A DNA stretch of 64,000 nucleotides, taken from assembly GCF_009296315.1 (NCBI RefSeq), contig NZ_WHLY01000002.1:558001-622000 (forward strand), written 5' to 3'. Positions 43,187 through 51,638 of the stretch are shown here, in pieces (position 1 is the stretch's first letter; every line of letters begins with the position of its first letter). The DNA comes from Salmonirosea aquatica. GTDB taxonomy: Bacteria > Bacteroidota > Bacteroidia > Cytophagales > Spirosomataceae. Position numbers and translations under genes: made by a program. The notes under the pieces were generated by a model. That model ran no database searches and was not told the DNA's origin. It was given only the letters and a program-made list of their open reading frames with translations.

Positions 43187-44083
43187 TCAGGGCATATTCT
43201 TCTTGGCGACCGTCCAAACATCCGACTTCCAAAGATCGCTCGATTCATTGGTGAACAAGGTACCTGCCTGCTTATCTCCTTTCAACTGCCATTGGTACCA
43301 GGCCGTGGCCACCCGGGCAAACTCGCCGCCGTGTGGTTTGCTGTAGGTACCTCCGTGTCCGACATCCATATTCGCCACAAAAACGGGTACGTGATTGATT
43401 TGCGCGTAATCGTCCATGCCGTTGTTGTAGGCAATGTCCGACGGCCCGCCGAGCAGATAGAGCGTGGGCGTGTGAATTTTTTTCAACTGATCCTTCCTGA
43501 GGGCCGGCATCCCGGGCATTCTGCTACCGGCCGGATCTTTAAAAATGCCGCTGTTCAAAACGACCGTGGTACTCACCCGCGGATCGCCCGCCACTTCGAG
43601 GGTTTGCAAGCCTCCGCACGACATCCCGCTGACGGCAATTTTCTTGACGTCAATCTTTTGATAGTACGGGCTGTTTTTATCACTATTCTGCGCGATGGCC
43701 CAGTCGATGGCATCCAGCAGTTGGTTGGAAGTGGAACGATCCCTTACTGGTTCGCCCGTTTCCTTCGGCATCACGCCGATCGCGATGACCAGAAAACCAT
43801 GGGAAGCCACTTCACTCAAAAAGTTGACGTGCTCAAAGGGCGAATTGAAGCACGCCCCGTTGCCCCAGGCAATAATAGGCAGCTTTTCTTTTTTGCCAAA
43901 CGGGTTGAGGTCTTGGGGCCGGAATACTGTATGTGTAGGCAGGGAAGCCTCCGTCATCATCACGGCGCTGTACGGGCCCGTACCGCCATCTTCCACGATG
44001 CGGGAGGTACCCTGCTGCGCCCGTGCTGCATTGATCGACAGTAAATAAATCAGCGCGATTAGGGTGGATATTGATTTTCTCAT
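43187..44083 (-). CDS. Exported alpha/beta hydrolase
   Basis: 298 residues. Signal peptide (STLIALIYLLSINAARA), then KLPIIAWGNGACFNSPFEHVNFLSEVASHGFLVIAIG (oxyanion region), the nucleophile elbow GMSCGGLQTLE, LYLLGGPSDIAYNN with the likely acidic residue and a His in MDVGHGGTY. Related to chlorophyllase/dienelactone-hydrolase-type enzymes. Neighbour of the DUF1593 gene, so it may act on the same (sugar ester) substrate; this is inference. Confidence 0.85.
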   Translation of the reverse strand: MRKSISTLIALIYLLSINAARAQQGTSRIVEDGGTGPYSAVMMTEASLPTHTVFRPQDLNPFGKKEKLPIIAWGNGACFNSPFEHVNFLSEVASHGFLVIAIGVMPKETGEPVRDRSTSNQLLDAIDWAIAQNSDKNSPYYQKIDVKKIAVSGMSCGGLQTLEVAGDPRVSTTVVLNSGIFKDPAGSRMPGMPALRKDQLKKIHTPTLYLLGGPSDIAYNNGMDDYAQINHVPVFVANMDVGHGGTYSKPHGGEFARVATAWYQWQLKGDKQAGTLFTNESSDLWKSDVWTVAKKNMP

Positions 44084-44309
44084 GGGTTCAAGGATTTAGT
44101 AGTTATTTGTTTTGAAGTTTAGCTAGGCAATGGTAGAGGGTACCCTATTTTGCTCGTGATCGTGTTTGTAACGCGAAGTGATTCAGTCCTGATTGCAAAT
44201 TGGAGTTAGTGGGGTAGCTGGTATTTTATGTTATCGGCACTTCCCGTGTTTTGCTCCTTCATTAACATAATCGTAAGGTCTATGAGTACACAGACTACGG
44301 AAAAAATAT

Positions 44310-45359
44310 TCATAGAAATGATTCAACTAATATATTCTCACCTGTCACGCGATTATAATTTAAAACTGCAATTGCGAAACCTACTGATGTAGGTGTAATA
44401 GTTTTAATTTCTGTTTCTTTCCAATTTTTAATAAAATTTTCAAATAAAATATTATTTGAAATCAATAATTCAATTATTTCACTATCTGACATTAAAAATT
44501 TATTTTGAAAAGCCATAGCTTTTTCAATGATTGCCCCAAGATTTAATTCTACCTTTTGTGATTCAAAGACTTCATCATTCATTGCGTTAAATTGGAAAGC
44601 TACTGGATTATGGATACACCTAATTAATAATGGTCTTAAAATTGAAGAATCCTCTCCAAATTCAATTGAATACTCTTGCTCTGTAAATCCTTTGATAAAC
44701 AATGCTTTATATCTGTTTACAATAATTTGCTCAAACGGTTTATAAGTACTACCCTCAGATAATAACGTACAGCATCCAGTAAACTGCAAGTGTGTAAAGA
44801 AAGAATAAGAAGGTTCATTATTAGGATAAAAATATAATATTTTAATATTAAGAAAGTTAAAGAATGAATTTAAGTCCTTAATATCTCTATGATTATAATA
44901 AACAGCAGAAAAAATTAGGGTTAAAATATTTATTTGATCTTGCGTTAATTTTGGGATAATAGTGATGGCTTCATCTAAAACAATTTGCTTTAAACTTCTT
45001 TCCTTAGAATCAATTCTTTGGATCAATAAATCCAAAAGCTGATCTTTTAAATCTTGATCTCCTGTTCTTGCATATTCTTTTTGAGCTATAAACATACTAG
45101 ACTGAACAGATGGCTCTTGTAACTTTTCTTCTAAATGAGGAATTTTTTCATAAAAATTCTTTATAAAATTATCAGTTATTTCTTCTGCTCTTTCTAATGC
45201 CTTTTTGGCTGCTTTTTCAGAAAATTCATAATAATTTGCCTTGAATACATCTATTGCAATCTGTCTTGCTTCTGTGGCTGATATACCAAAGCTAGCATTT
45301 CCAGCAATTTGAATATTACTTGAATTGTCCCCTGAATCTTGTTTCATGCTCTTAGCCAT
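44310..45359 (-). CDS. LPO_1073/Vpar_1526-like protein with GDNSSNIQI motif
   Basis: 349 residues, very AT-rich. The N-terminus reads KQDSGDNSSNIQIAGNASFG, then ATEARQIAIDVFKANYYEFSEKAAKKALERAEEITDNFIKNF, the pattern of the LPO_1073/Vpar_1526 family as I know it. The rest is helical, with AIVIPKLTQDQINILTLIFSAVYYNH-like segments and no enzymatic motif. The same G-NS-NIQ-G motif occurs in many bacterial conflict proteins. It overlaps the upstream 57-residue membrane-peptide gene by 8 bases, and that peptide ends with its own copy of the motif. A defence or toxin role is inferred from motif and context only. Confidence 0.6.
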   Translation of the reverse strand: MAKSMKQDSGDNSSNIQIAGNASFGISATEARQIAIDVFKANYYEFSEKAAKKALERAEEITDNFIKNFYEKIPHLEEKLQEPSVQSSMFIAQKEYARTGDQDLKDQLLDLLIQRIDSKERSLKQIVLDEAITIIPKLTQDQINILTLIFSAVYYNHRDIKDLNSFFNFLNIKILYFYPNNEPSYSFFTHLQFTGCCTLLSEGSTYKPFEQIIVNRYKALFIKGFTEQEYSIEFGEDSSILRPLLIRCIHNPVAFQFNAMNDEVFESQKVELNLGAIIEKAMAFQNKFLMSDSEIIELLISNNILFENFIKNWKETEIKTITPTSVGFAIAVLNYNRVTGENILVESFL

Positions 45360-45525
45360 TATAATCTCCTCCTATCTGAATATTTTTAGAATTTGAGCCT
45401 GATTTTTGTTTCATTTTAACTGATTTATTTTTCCTTTCTCGTGTCATAAATGTAATTACTATTCCAATTATAAAGACGCCAATCCCACTAAAAATCCATT
45501 CCTTATTATCTATTATCCAATTCAT
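45352..45525 (-). CDS. 57-residue single-span membrane peptide with GSNSKNIQI motif
   Basis: ATG 45525 to TAA 45352. Starts MNWIIDNKEW; one membrane span (IFSGIGVFIIGIVITFM) is followed by a basic stretch (TRERKNKSVKMKQK) and then SGSNSKNIQIGGDYNG at the end. The positive-inside rule puts that end in the cytoplasm. The downstream gene starts inside this one (8-base overlap) and repeats the motif near its own N-terminus, so the two products probably interact or are recognised by the same factor. Small membrane proteins of this kind are common pore-forming effectors; that is inference. Confidence 0.7.
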   Translation of the reverse strand: MNWIIDNKEWIFSGIGVFIIGIVITFMTRERKNKSVKMKQKSGSNSKNIQIGGDYNG

Positions 45526-45579
45526 ATTAATAATATTTTAAAATTACAAATAGTTTTCCTTTACCATGTTCTATGTCCT

Positions 45580-45608
45580 CACAGACCTCCCGACATAATA
45601 GGTCTGTG
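45580..45608. terminator. Hairpin between accessory genes
   Basis: CACAGACCT (45580-45588) pairs with AGGTCTGTG (45600-45608) around an 11-base loop, between the 82-residue gene's stop and the membrane-peptide gene. Either the terminator of the gene to its right or part of the leader of the membrane-peptide operon. Confidence 0.45.
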
Positions 45609-45647
45609 GTAATACAGAAAAAAACCATGAACCTAATTCCCCCTACC

Positions 45648-45896
45648 TCACTTTAAATTTCGAGACTTAACTTCCGCAGCCAAGGCTTTGCTCTTTTTGG
45701 AGTTGTTAAAAGCAAAAAAGGCAAAAACCAGTGGAACCAGGGTAAAGAATCCAACACCGTTTTTCCAGGTACTATATATAGCAATGCCAATCATTACACC
45801 GAATAAAAAGCCATTGATGATAGTTGTGGATTTATTTTTCTTTACTTCCTGTAACAATTCCTGGTCGGTTAGTCCGGCTAGTTCATCTTGCGTCAT
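45648..45896 (-). CDS. Small conserved membrane protein
   Basis: 82 residues from ATG 45896; the open frame is longer upstream but that part looks non-coding. MTQDELAGLTDQELLQEVKKNKSTTIINGFLFGVMIGIAIYSTWKN, then FFTLVPLVFAFFAFNNSKKSKALAAEVKSRNLK: a helical head, two membrane spans and a basic tail. I have seen this pattern as a stand-alone conserved Bacteroidetes protein of unknown function, so this gene may be old rather than imported. Confidence 0.7.
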   Translation of the reverse strand: MTQDELAGLTDQELLQEVKKNKSTTIINGFLFGVMIGIAIYSTWKNGVGFFTLVPLVFAFFAFNNSKKSKALAAEVKSRNLK

Positions 45897-46025
45897 GCTG
45901 TACTTCCGTTTAAATCGTTTGTTTTGAGTTGTGCTTCCTTCTGTCCTTTCTTCTTCATGGTCTGATTGTCCACAGGCTATGGAATCAACGACATGATTCA
46001 CGCTCTATGAAACCTACAAGAGGAC

Positions 46026-46385
46026 TTACATTCTTTTCAGGCGCCTTGTAAAAAAATAAATGGCGGATAATTGAAAGAACCCAGCCAGCAAATACATGAA
46101 TGGGATTCCCTTTTTACCCATATGAAAATATTCATACGCAATGATGAATGATAATAGGGCCTCGATCAGGAAAAAGCAGGTATCGATCCAGGGAAATTTT
46201 AATTTAAGCGGATGATGGAACAGGGCAATACTTAAAAACACTACGCCGGCGATTGCAAAATACATATAGGAGCTATGACCACTTTCATAGTTTCCGTAGG
46301 CATGCGACAGAATAATAGCGCTCGCCAAAATGTGAGAAGCTTTTTTAAATTTCTCTTTCCGTTGACTTGAATAGGTTAGATCCAT
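46026..46385 (-). CDS. Hypothetical four-span membrane protein
   Basis: 119 residues. Basic start (MDLTYSSQRKEKFKKAS), then spans at about 18-33, 41-56, 66-84 and 95-112, ending RRLKRM. No family recognised; the size and four spans are DoxX-like, but no signature residues support that. Monocistronic. Confidence 0.6.
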   Translation of the reverse strand: MDLTYSSQRKEKFKKASHILASAIILSHAYGNYESGHSSYMYFAIAGVVFLSIALFHHPLKLKFPWIDTCFFLIEALLSFIIAYEYFHMGKKGIPFMYLLAGFFQLSAIYFFTRRLKRM

Positions 46386-46462
46386 TTTTATACAAAAGGG
46401 TTGTTTCAGATTGCCATGAATTAAAATGTATACTCAGGTTGTGTGATCACCAATCATTGGGG

Positions 46463-46564
46463 TCAGTCATCCAGCGCCTGATAAATCATCCGGATAAAAG
46501 TCGCCTCGCTGGTATCACCGGAAAGCTGCTGGGTCTGCTTCATCAGCACTGCTACGATTTTCTC
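46463..46564 (-). pseudogene. Orphan 3' end of a serine hydrolase gene
   Basis: On the minus strand these bases read KIVAVLMKQTQQLSGDTSEATFIRMIYQALDD-stop in pieces identical to the end of the intact gene at 47239-48549. The nucleotide match is about 90 % and is closer to that gene than to the copy at 35602. The match stops abruptly at 46564. It is a remnant of about 33 codons with no start. Confidence 0.85.
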
Positions 46565-46648
46565 TATTCGCTCTGATCTTTGTTATCACAGACCCTCCAA
46601 GACAGCATTCTCTATTCAAATTTCCCCGTACAATGGCAGTTGTACACC

Positions 46649-47053
46649 TCAATAGGTGATGTTTTTCACCTTGAATGTGCAAGAATAACCTTGTTTATCA
46701 GAATAATCTGAATACAGATTGACTGATAGTTTTACTGAGTCTCCCGGAACTAAGTTCTTAAAGCTAACTTCATTGGGAGACATCCCAGATTTTGATCCTA
46801 GAACAAATAAGCTGAGTTTAGCCGATTTTATTGTCGTTTGATTATTGTTTTTTACGAAAAAAGCATAATGCGCAAAACCCTTTTCATCTCCGTAGAGACT
46901 CTTATGCCCGATCTCCAGACCCTCCTGTAGCTTCTTCTTTTCTTGATCCTGATTGGTCTCACATGCCAATATGAAGAGAAAAAAAATGGTAATCCCCGTC
47001 GAATATATCCAATTTATATAAAGACTATTCGTAAGATTTTTATTATTAAACAT
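46649..47053 (-). CDS. Hypothetical lipoprotein
   Basis: 134 residues, AT-rich. A long N-terminus leads into a hydrophobic stretch with a lipobox (TIFFLFILACE, Cys about residue 31). The mature part (FAHYAFFVKNNNQTTIKSAKLSLFV ... FKNLVPGDSVKLSVNLYSDY) is a small beta-sandwich, like a FxLYD or CARDB-type domain. It lies between the orphan serine hydrolase tail and the intact copy. Confidence 0.6.
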   Translation of the reverse strand: MFNNKNLTNSLYINWIYSTGITIFFLFILACETNQDQEKKKLQEGLEIGHKSLYGDEKGFAHYAFFVKNNNQTTIKSAKLSLFVLGSKSGMSPNEVSFKNLVPGDSVKLSVNLYSDYSDKQGYSCTFKVKNITY

Positions 47054-47238
47054 ATGTTTTTAGTTTGGCAGTTGATTGCTGTATGGAAATATTTATTTTT
47101 CTGATATGAAAAAAGCAGCAAACCTCCCTTTTCATTCGAAATGATCATAGCTTCACCGTGATCTGAGTCTCCTCAGACTTAACCAAAAAAATCGGCTCTT
47201 CCATAATGTTTCAAATGGTTTGCGAAGAGTACCTCGTC

Positions 47239-48549
47239 TCAATCATCCAGCGCCTGATAGATCATCCGGATAAACGTCGCCTCGCTGGTATCGCCGGAAA
47301 GCTGCTGGGTCTGTTTCATCAGCACGGCCACGATTTTTTCCTTCGGGTCGGCAAAGTAGTTGGTGTTGAAGTACCCGCCCCAGTTGAACTTACCCACGCT
47401 ACCCAGCCCACGGTCGTGGCCGATGGGATTGACGACGCTGAATCCCAGACTAAAATACATCGGCCCACCTTCACCGTTGAACAGGGTACCCGTCTGGTTC
47501 GAGACGGTGAGCAGTTCGGTATTCACGCGACTGAGGTACCTCTTGCCGCCGTAGGCTCCGCCGTTGACGAGCATTTGCAGGAAGGTAGCGTAGTCGCGCG
47601 CGGTGGACGACAGGCCCGCGCCGCCGGAAAAGAACTGCTTCGCACCTTTGCGGGGGTAGTCGGGGTCGTAGAAAGTCACGGGAAAGGCCGCCCACTGCCC
47701 GTGGTCGGGGCGGTGGATGGTCACCAGGCGGTCGCTCTTGCCTTCGGGCAGGTAGAAGTAAGTATCCTTCATCCCCAGCGGCTCAAACAGATGCGTACTC
47801 AAAAACACATCGAACGGCATACCCGACACGACTTCGACGAAATACCCCATCACATCCAGGCCTTCGGAATAGGAGTACTTTTCGCCCGGATTGAAATGCA
47901 GGGGTAACGTAGCCAGTTTCCGGACGCTCTCGCCGATGGTTACGCCTTCGGTGGTGAACAAATCCGTGATGCCAGCTTTCTGGTAGAGGGCCTTGAAACG
48001 TTCGTCGCCGTCGATCATGCCGTAGCCCAGGCCGGAGGTATGGCTCATCAACTGGCGAATCGTAATTTCGGATTTGGCGGGTTGGGCAGTGTAGGTACTG
48101 TCCGAAAAGCGCAAAGACGTCAGCACCGTCGGATTCTTGAATTCGGGAATATACTTCGAGATGGGATCGTCGAGGCCGAATTTTCCTTCTTCATAGAGCA
48201 TCATCACCGCCGTGGCCGTGATGGCCTTACTCATGGAAGCAATGCGGAAAATATCGTCCTGCTTCATGGGCCGATTGGTGGCCACGTCGGCCAGTCCGTA
48301 GGCTTTGTGGTAGACGATCTGCCCGTTACGGATGAGAATGGCCGTAAAACCGGGGAGTTTGTTGTCGGTGACGAAGCTTTTCATCACGTTGTCGAGCCGC
48401 AGCAACCGCTCGGTGGACATGCCCACCGCCTCGGCATTTTTCGCCTCGACCAGCTTCTGGTAGGGGATGTTGGTGGTAAGTTTGGTTTGGGCCGTGAGGG
48501 GTAGGTACAGCCCGGAGAGCAGAAAAGCCGCGAGTAATCGTAGTTTCAT
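47239..48549 (-). CDS. Exported serine hydrolase (class C beta-lactamase family), second copy
   Basis: 436 residues. Signal peptide (MKLRLLAAFLLSGLYLPLTAQ), SMSK as SxxK motif in FRIASMSKAITATAVMMLYEEGKFGLDDPISKYIPEF, YSYSEGLDVMG as second motif, and HRPDHGQWAAFPV in the middle. Closely related to the gene at 35602-36906 (same length, most residues alike). The two were probably tandem before about 10 kb came to lie between them, or were copied. Confidence 0.85.
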   Translation of the reverse strand: MKLRLLAAFLLSGLYLPLTAQTKLTTNIPYQKLVEAKNAEAVGMSTERLLRLDNVMKSFVTDNKLPGFTAILIRNGQIVYHKAYGLADVATNRPMKQDDIFRIASMSKAITATAVMMLYEEGKFGLDDPISKYIPEFKNPTVLTSLRFSDSTYTAQPAKSEITIRQLMSHTSGLGYGMIDGDERFKALYQKAGITDLFTTEGVTIGESVRKLATLPLHFNPGEKYSYSEGLDVMGYFVEVVSGMPFDVFLSTHLFEPLGMKDTYFYLPEGKSDRLVTIHRPDHGQWAAFPVTFYDPDYPRKGAKQFFSGGAGLSSTARDYATFLQMLVNGGAYGGKRYLSRVNTELLTVSNQTGTLFNGEGGPMYFSLGFSVVNPIGHDRGLGSVGKFNWGGYFNTNYFADPKEKIVAVLMKQTQQLSGDTSEATFIRMIYQALDD

Positions 48550-48636
48550 AAAGCGTTTTTAGGAACAAAGGCAAAAGAATTCCTAAAATAACCTTTATCG
48601 CCAGAAACCGGAAATAATATTATCAGATGGTAGCCC

Positions 48637-49635
48637 CTACCCTTTCCTAACCAGTACCTCCGGACGGCTGCCCACTTCGTCGGCGATGAGGTAGTCGCCC
48701 GTCGCATGGATGGACTGTTTCACCAGCAATTCACCCAGGAAACCGCCCAGAAACAGCTGTGAACCCACGATGATGACCGTGAGCGCAATGAAGAACAGGG
48801 GATTGTCGGTGACGTTGCGGTAGGGCTGGTGCGTGTAGATGTTGTAGACTTTGAGGATAATGAGCCAAACCGTCAGCAGCGACCCGAAGAAAAACATAAG
48901 GGTACCCAGGCTCCCGAAAAAGTGCATGGGCCGCCGCCCGAATTTGTTGACAAACGCGATGGACAATAAATCCAGCAAACCGTACATGAAACGTTCGAGC
49001 CCGAACTTGGTGGTACCGTACTTGCGGGCCTGGTGCTTCACCACCTTCTCGCCGATCCGGCTGAAACCGTTCCACTTGGCAATGACGGGAATGTAGCGGT
49101 GCATTTCGCCGTAGATCGTGATGTTCTTGACCACTTCGCTGCGGTAAGCTTTCAGACCGCAGTTGAAATCGTGCAGGTACACATCCGAGATGTACCGCGT
49201 CGCGGCGTTGTAGACTTTGGTAGGCAGGGTCTTGGTGAGCGGGTCGTAGCGTTTTTGCTTCCAGCCTGACACGAGGTCGTATTTTTCCTCGGTAATCATG
49301 CGGTACAGTTCGGGAATCTCGTCGGGACTGTCCTGCAAATCGGCGTCCATGGTGATCACTACTTTGCCCCGAACGGCCTGGAAACCCGTCTGGAGGGCGG
49401 CGGTTTTGCCGTAGTTGCGGGTGAAGCGGATGCCGCGTACGTGCGGGTTTTTGAGCGAAAGCGCGCGAATTACTTCCCACGATTGATCCTTGCTGCCGTC
49501 GTCCATGAACAGGATTTCGTACGAAAAGTCGTGCGCCTCCATCACCCGGACGATCCAGTCGTGCAGTTCGGGCAGCGATTCGTCCTCGTTATACAGGGGA
49601 ATGAGGACGGAGATTTGCAAAGGCTGGTCGTTCAT
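48637..49635 (-). CDS. Family 2 glycosyltransferase, polyprenyl-phosphate type
   Basis: 332 residues. GT-A domain: ISVLIPLYNEDESLPEL, FMDDGSKDQSWEVI, TRNYGKTAALQTGF and the DxD region ITMDADLQDSPDEIPEL; DFNCGLKAYR follows. Two membrane spans in the last 100 residues (FGSLGTLMFFFGSLLTVWLIIL, PLFFIALTVIIVGSQLFLGGFLGELL). This is the DPM1/GtrB-like plan, which loads a sugar onto undecaprenyl phosphate at the inner membrane for export. The gene adjoins a tRNA methyltransferase gene with an 8-base gap. Confidence 0.92.
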   Translation of the reverse strand: MNDQPLQISVLIPLYNEDESLPELHDWIVRVMEAHDFSYEILFMDDGSKDQSWEVIRALSLKNPHVRGIRFTRNYGKTAALQTGFQAVRGKVVITMDADLQDSPDEIPELYRMITEEKYDLVSGWKQKRYDPLTKTLPTKVYNAATRYISDVYLHDFNCGLKAYRSEVVKNITIYGEMHRYIPVIAKWNGFSRIGEKVVKHQARKYGTTKFGLERFMYGLLDLLSIAFVNKFGRRPMHFFGSLGTLMFFFGSLLTVWLIILKVYNIYTHQPYRNVTDNPLFFIALTVIIVGSQLFLGGFLGELLVKQSIHATGDYLIADEVGSRPEVLVRKG

Positions 49636-49642
49636 CGGCAGA

Positions 49643-50365
49643 TTAGAAATTCAGGTAAATTTCCTGCAAAAGTTCGCGAAAAGCAAGGGTATGGGTTTGG
49701 CCGTCGGCGTCAAAGATGGCCAATCGTTCCGAAACACTCTTTTCCTGCGTGAAGGTACCCCCGGCAAAAGTAGTCATAATGCGGAAAGGTCTACGTTCGT
49801 ACGTGTGGTACAAGGTCAGTTCCCGCTGCTTTACCCAATCTTGCGCCAAAGCCATATCCGTCAAGGTACTGCTCTCATCGGGTGGCAACAGCACGTGCCA
49901 GGTACCCCCTACCTCCAACAACCGCGCCACGGCGGTCAGGAGTTCCGAAAAAGTCAGGCTTTCGGCGTGGTGCGCCTGATTGATGCGGGCATCGGGCGAA
50001 CGCAGATCCGACTGAAAAAAGGGCGGATTGACGAGAATGGTGTCGAAACGATAAACGGGATCAAAATCCTGAATGGGGCTTTGGTGTACCTGAATTCTTT
50101 CGGCGAAGGGGGTACCTTGTACATTTTCGCGGGCTTGCGCTGCTGCTTCCGAATCAATTTCCACGGCATCAACCTGTACCTCATGATTCCGTTGTGCGGC
50201 CATCAGCGACAGCAAACCCGTGCCGGTACCGATATCCAATATTCTTCCGGCTCCTGAAACCTCCGCCCAGGCCCCGAACACACAGGCGTCGGTACAGACT
50301 TTCATGGCGCAGCGATCCTGCTGCACCGTGAACTGCTTGAACCGGAAGTAGGAATTTCTGGCCAT
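49643..50365 (-). CDS. yfiC: tRNA1(Val) adenine-37 N6-methyltransferase
   Basis: 240 residues. Starts RNSYFRFKQFTVQQDRCAMKVCTDACVFGAW, the typical opening of the YfiC family. SAM-binding motif ILDIGTGTGLLSLM and catalytic motif IVNPPFF-type (ILVNPPFFQSDL), then ARINQAHHAESLTFSELL. It methylates A37 of one tRNA-Val isoacceptor in E. coli; the same role here is by homology. Confidence 0.9.
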   Translation of the reverse strand: MARNSYFRFKQFTVQQDRCAMKVCTDACVFGAWAEVSGAGRILDIGTGTGLLSLMAAQRNHEVQVDAVEIDSEAAAQARENVQGTPFAERIQVHQSPIQDFDPVYRFDTILVNPPFFQSDLRSPDARINQAHHAESLTFSELLTAVARLLEVGGTWHVLLPPDESSTLTDMALAQDWVKQRELTLYHTYERRPFRIMTTFAGGTFTQEKSVSERLAIFDADGQTHTLAFRELLQEIYLNF

Positions 50366-50424
50366 GTTTCTATCTATAACGCTGTCTCAGCGTTGGAAGC
50401 AGGGGTGGCGTTTGTTTGAGAGCA

Positions 50425-51063
50425 CTATTTTCGCCCAAAATCCGCCGGATTTTCGCCCCAGTACTCCGTTTCCCATTTCAGGATTTTATTGGGGTATTTG
50501 TTCTCGGCCAGCCAGCGCTCGGCGCGTTGCAGGAGTTCGAAGAGCGTCTTGTTGCGGGGCGTCAGCACGAGTTTGGTATTGGCGTGTTTTTTCCGAACCC
50601 AGGCCATTGCCGTTTTCGAATCGGTATAAATCGGCAGGGTACTGTTGTTGGTTTTGAGGTAGGCCAACCCGTGCACGATGGCCAGAAATTCCCCGATGTT
50701 GTTGGTACCATCCCGGAATGGCCCCTGCAAAAAAATCCGCTCGCCCGAGTTGAGGTACACCCCCTGGTACTCCATGTCGCCGGTGGCGGTATTCCAGGCG
50801 GCATCCACGGCGATGCTTTCCTTAATGGGCTGCCCGATGTGGGTTGGAGCAGCTTTCGGAACGGGTTTGGCCTGCTCTTTCTTGGTGACGAACTCCCAGT
50901 AGTTGCGGTCGATGGCCTGCTCGGCTTCGGGCAGGGTGTCGAACGATTTGAAGCGGGCATCCTGGAAGCCTTTGATTTGCGCCTCGCACTCTTTCCAATC
51001 GGTGAAAATACCCGATTGCCGTCCCTGCCACACGACGTAGTATTTGGATTTTTTCTTTGCCAT
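50425..51063 (-). CDS. Ribonuclease H with viroplasmin-like N-terminal domain
   Basis: 212 residues from ATG 51063 (MAKKKSKYYVVWQGRQSGIFTDW), the natural start of the family. The N-terminal caulimovirus-viroplasmin domain binds RNA/DNA hybrids. The RNase H domain has acidic residues in IAVDAAWN, NNIGEFLAIVHGL and IYTDSKTAM. It degrades RNA in RNA/DNA hybrids. The fold and both domains are clear. Transcribed divergently from the DUF4199 gene. Confidence 0.92.
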   Translation of the reverse strand: MAKKKSKYYVVWQGRQSGIFTDWKECEAQIKGFQDARFKSFDTLPEAEQAIDRNYWEFVTKKEQAKPVPKAAPTHIGQPIKESIAVDAAWNTATGDMEYQGVYLNSGERIFLQGPFRDGTNNIGEFLAIVHGLAYLKTNNSTLPIYTDSKTAMAWVRKKHANTKLVLTPRNKTLFELLQRAERWLAENKYPNKILKWETEYWGENPADFGRK

Positions 51064-51146
51064 AGCAACGCAAATAAAACACGAAACCGGGAATTTTGGC
51101 CGTTTATTTGAATATTTGCAAAGTACCACTATTCGTCGCCCCGCCT

Positions 51147-51638
51147 ATGAGAACCGAATTTAAGTACGCTGCTATTCTGTCCGTCTTGTTATTTGTCTGG
51201 CTGTGCCTCGAATTCTGGATCGGATTCCACGACCGGTACGTTAGCTACCTTCCTCTGACAACTTTCCTGACGAGTTTGGTATGGTCCGTAGGGCTTTTTC
51301 TGGAAATCCGGGAGAAAGAACATACCCACCCCGCCCTGACCTGGAACTACGGAAAAAGGTTCCGAACCGCGTTTTTGACCACAGTTCTGGCCCTACCCAT
51401 GCTCCTGCTGAGCCGGTGGATTTTCTATGACTTGATCAATCCCGATTTTTTTAACAATGTACTGACCCAGAGCAGGGAATGGACTGCCGCCGGAAGTGGA
51501 TTTGAAAGTTCGGTCGAGATGATGGAAGACTATTTTGAAATGAAAGCTTACCAGACATCGAGCCTGATATTCAACCTGTTGACCGGCTTGGTTTTCTCGC
51601 TGCTCCTTCCGCTCTTCTTTCGTAAGAAGCGGTACTAG
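51147..51638 (+). CDS. DUF4199 membrane protein
   Basis: 163 residues from ATG 51147 (MRTEFKYAAILSVLLFVWLCLEFWIGFHD). Four membrane spans, and between spans 3 and 4 a loop ending MEDYFEMKAYQTSSLIFNLLTGL. The pattern agrees with DUF4199 of Bacteroidetes, function unknown. The stop overlaps the stop region of pepT by 4 bases (convergent genes). Confidence 0.8.
   Translation: MRTEFKYAAILSVLLFVWLCLEFWIGFHDRYVSYLPLTTFLTSLVWSVGLFLEIREKEHTHPALTWNYGKRFRTAFLTTVLALPMLLLSRWIFYDLINPDFFNNVLTQSREWTAAGSGFESSVEMMEDYFEMKAYQTSSLIFNLLTGLVFSLLLPLFFRKKRY

Noticed and set aside
43154-44044. 296-codon plus-strand frame opposite the alpha/beta hydrolase gene
   Set aside because: Shadow of a gene with signal peptide and nucleophile elbow; the frame contains no motif.
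47206-47907. 233-codon plus-strand frame opposite the second serine hydrolase
   Set aside because: Shadow of the hydrolase; the same pattern appears opposite the first copy (35473-35973), as expected for antisense of paralogues.
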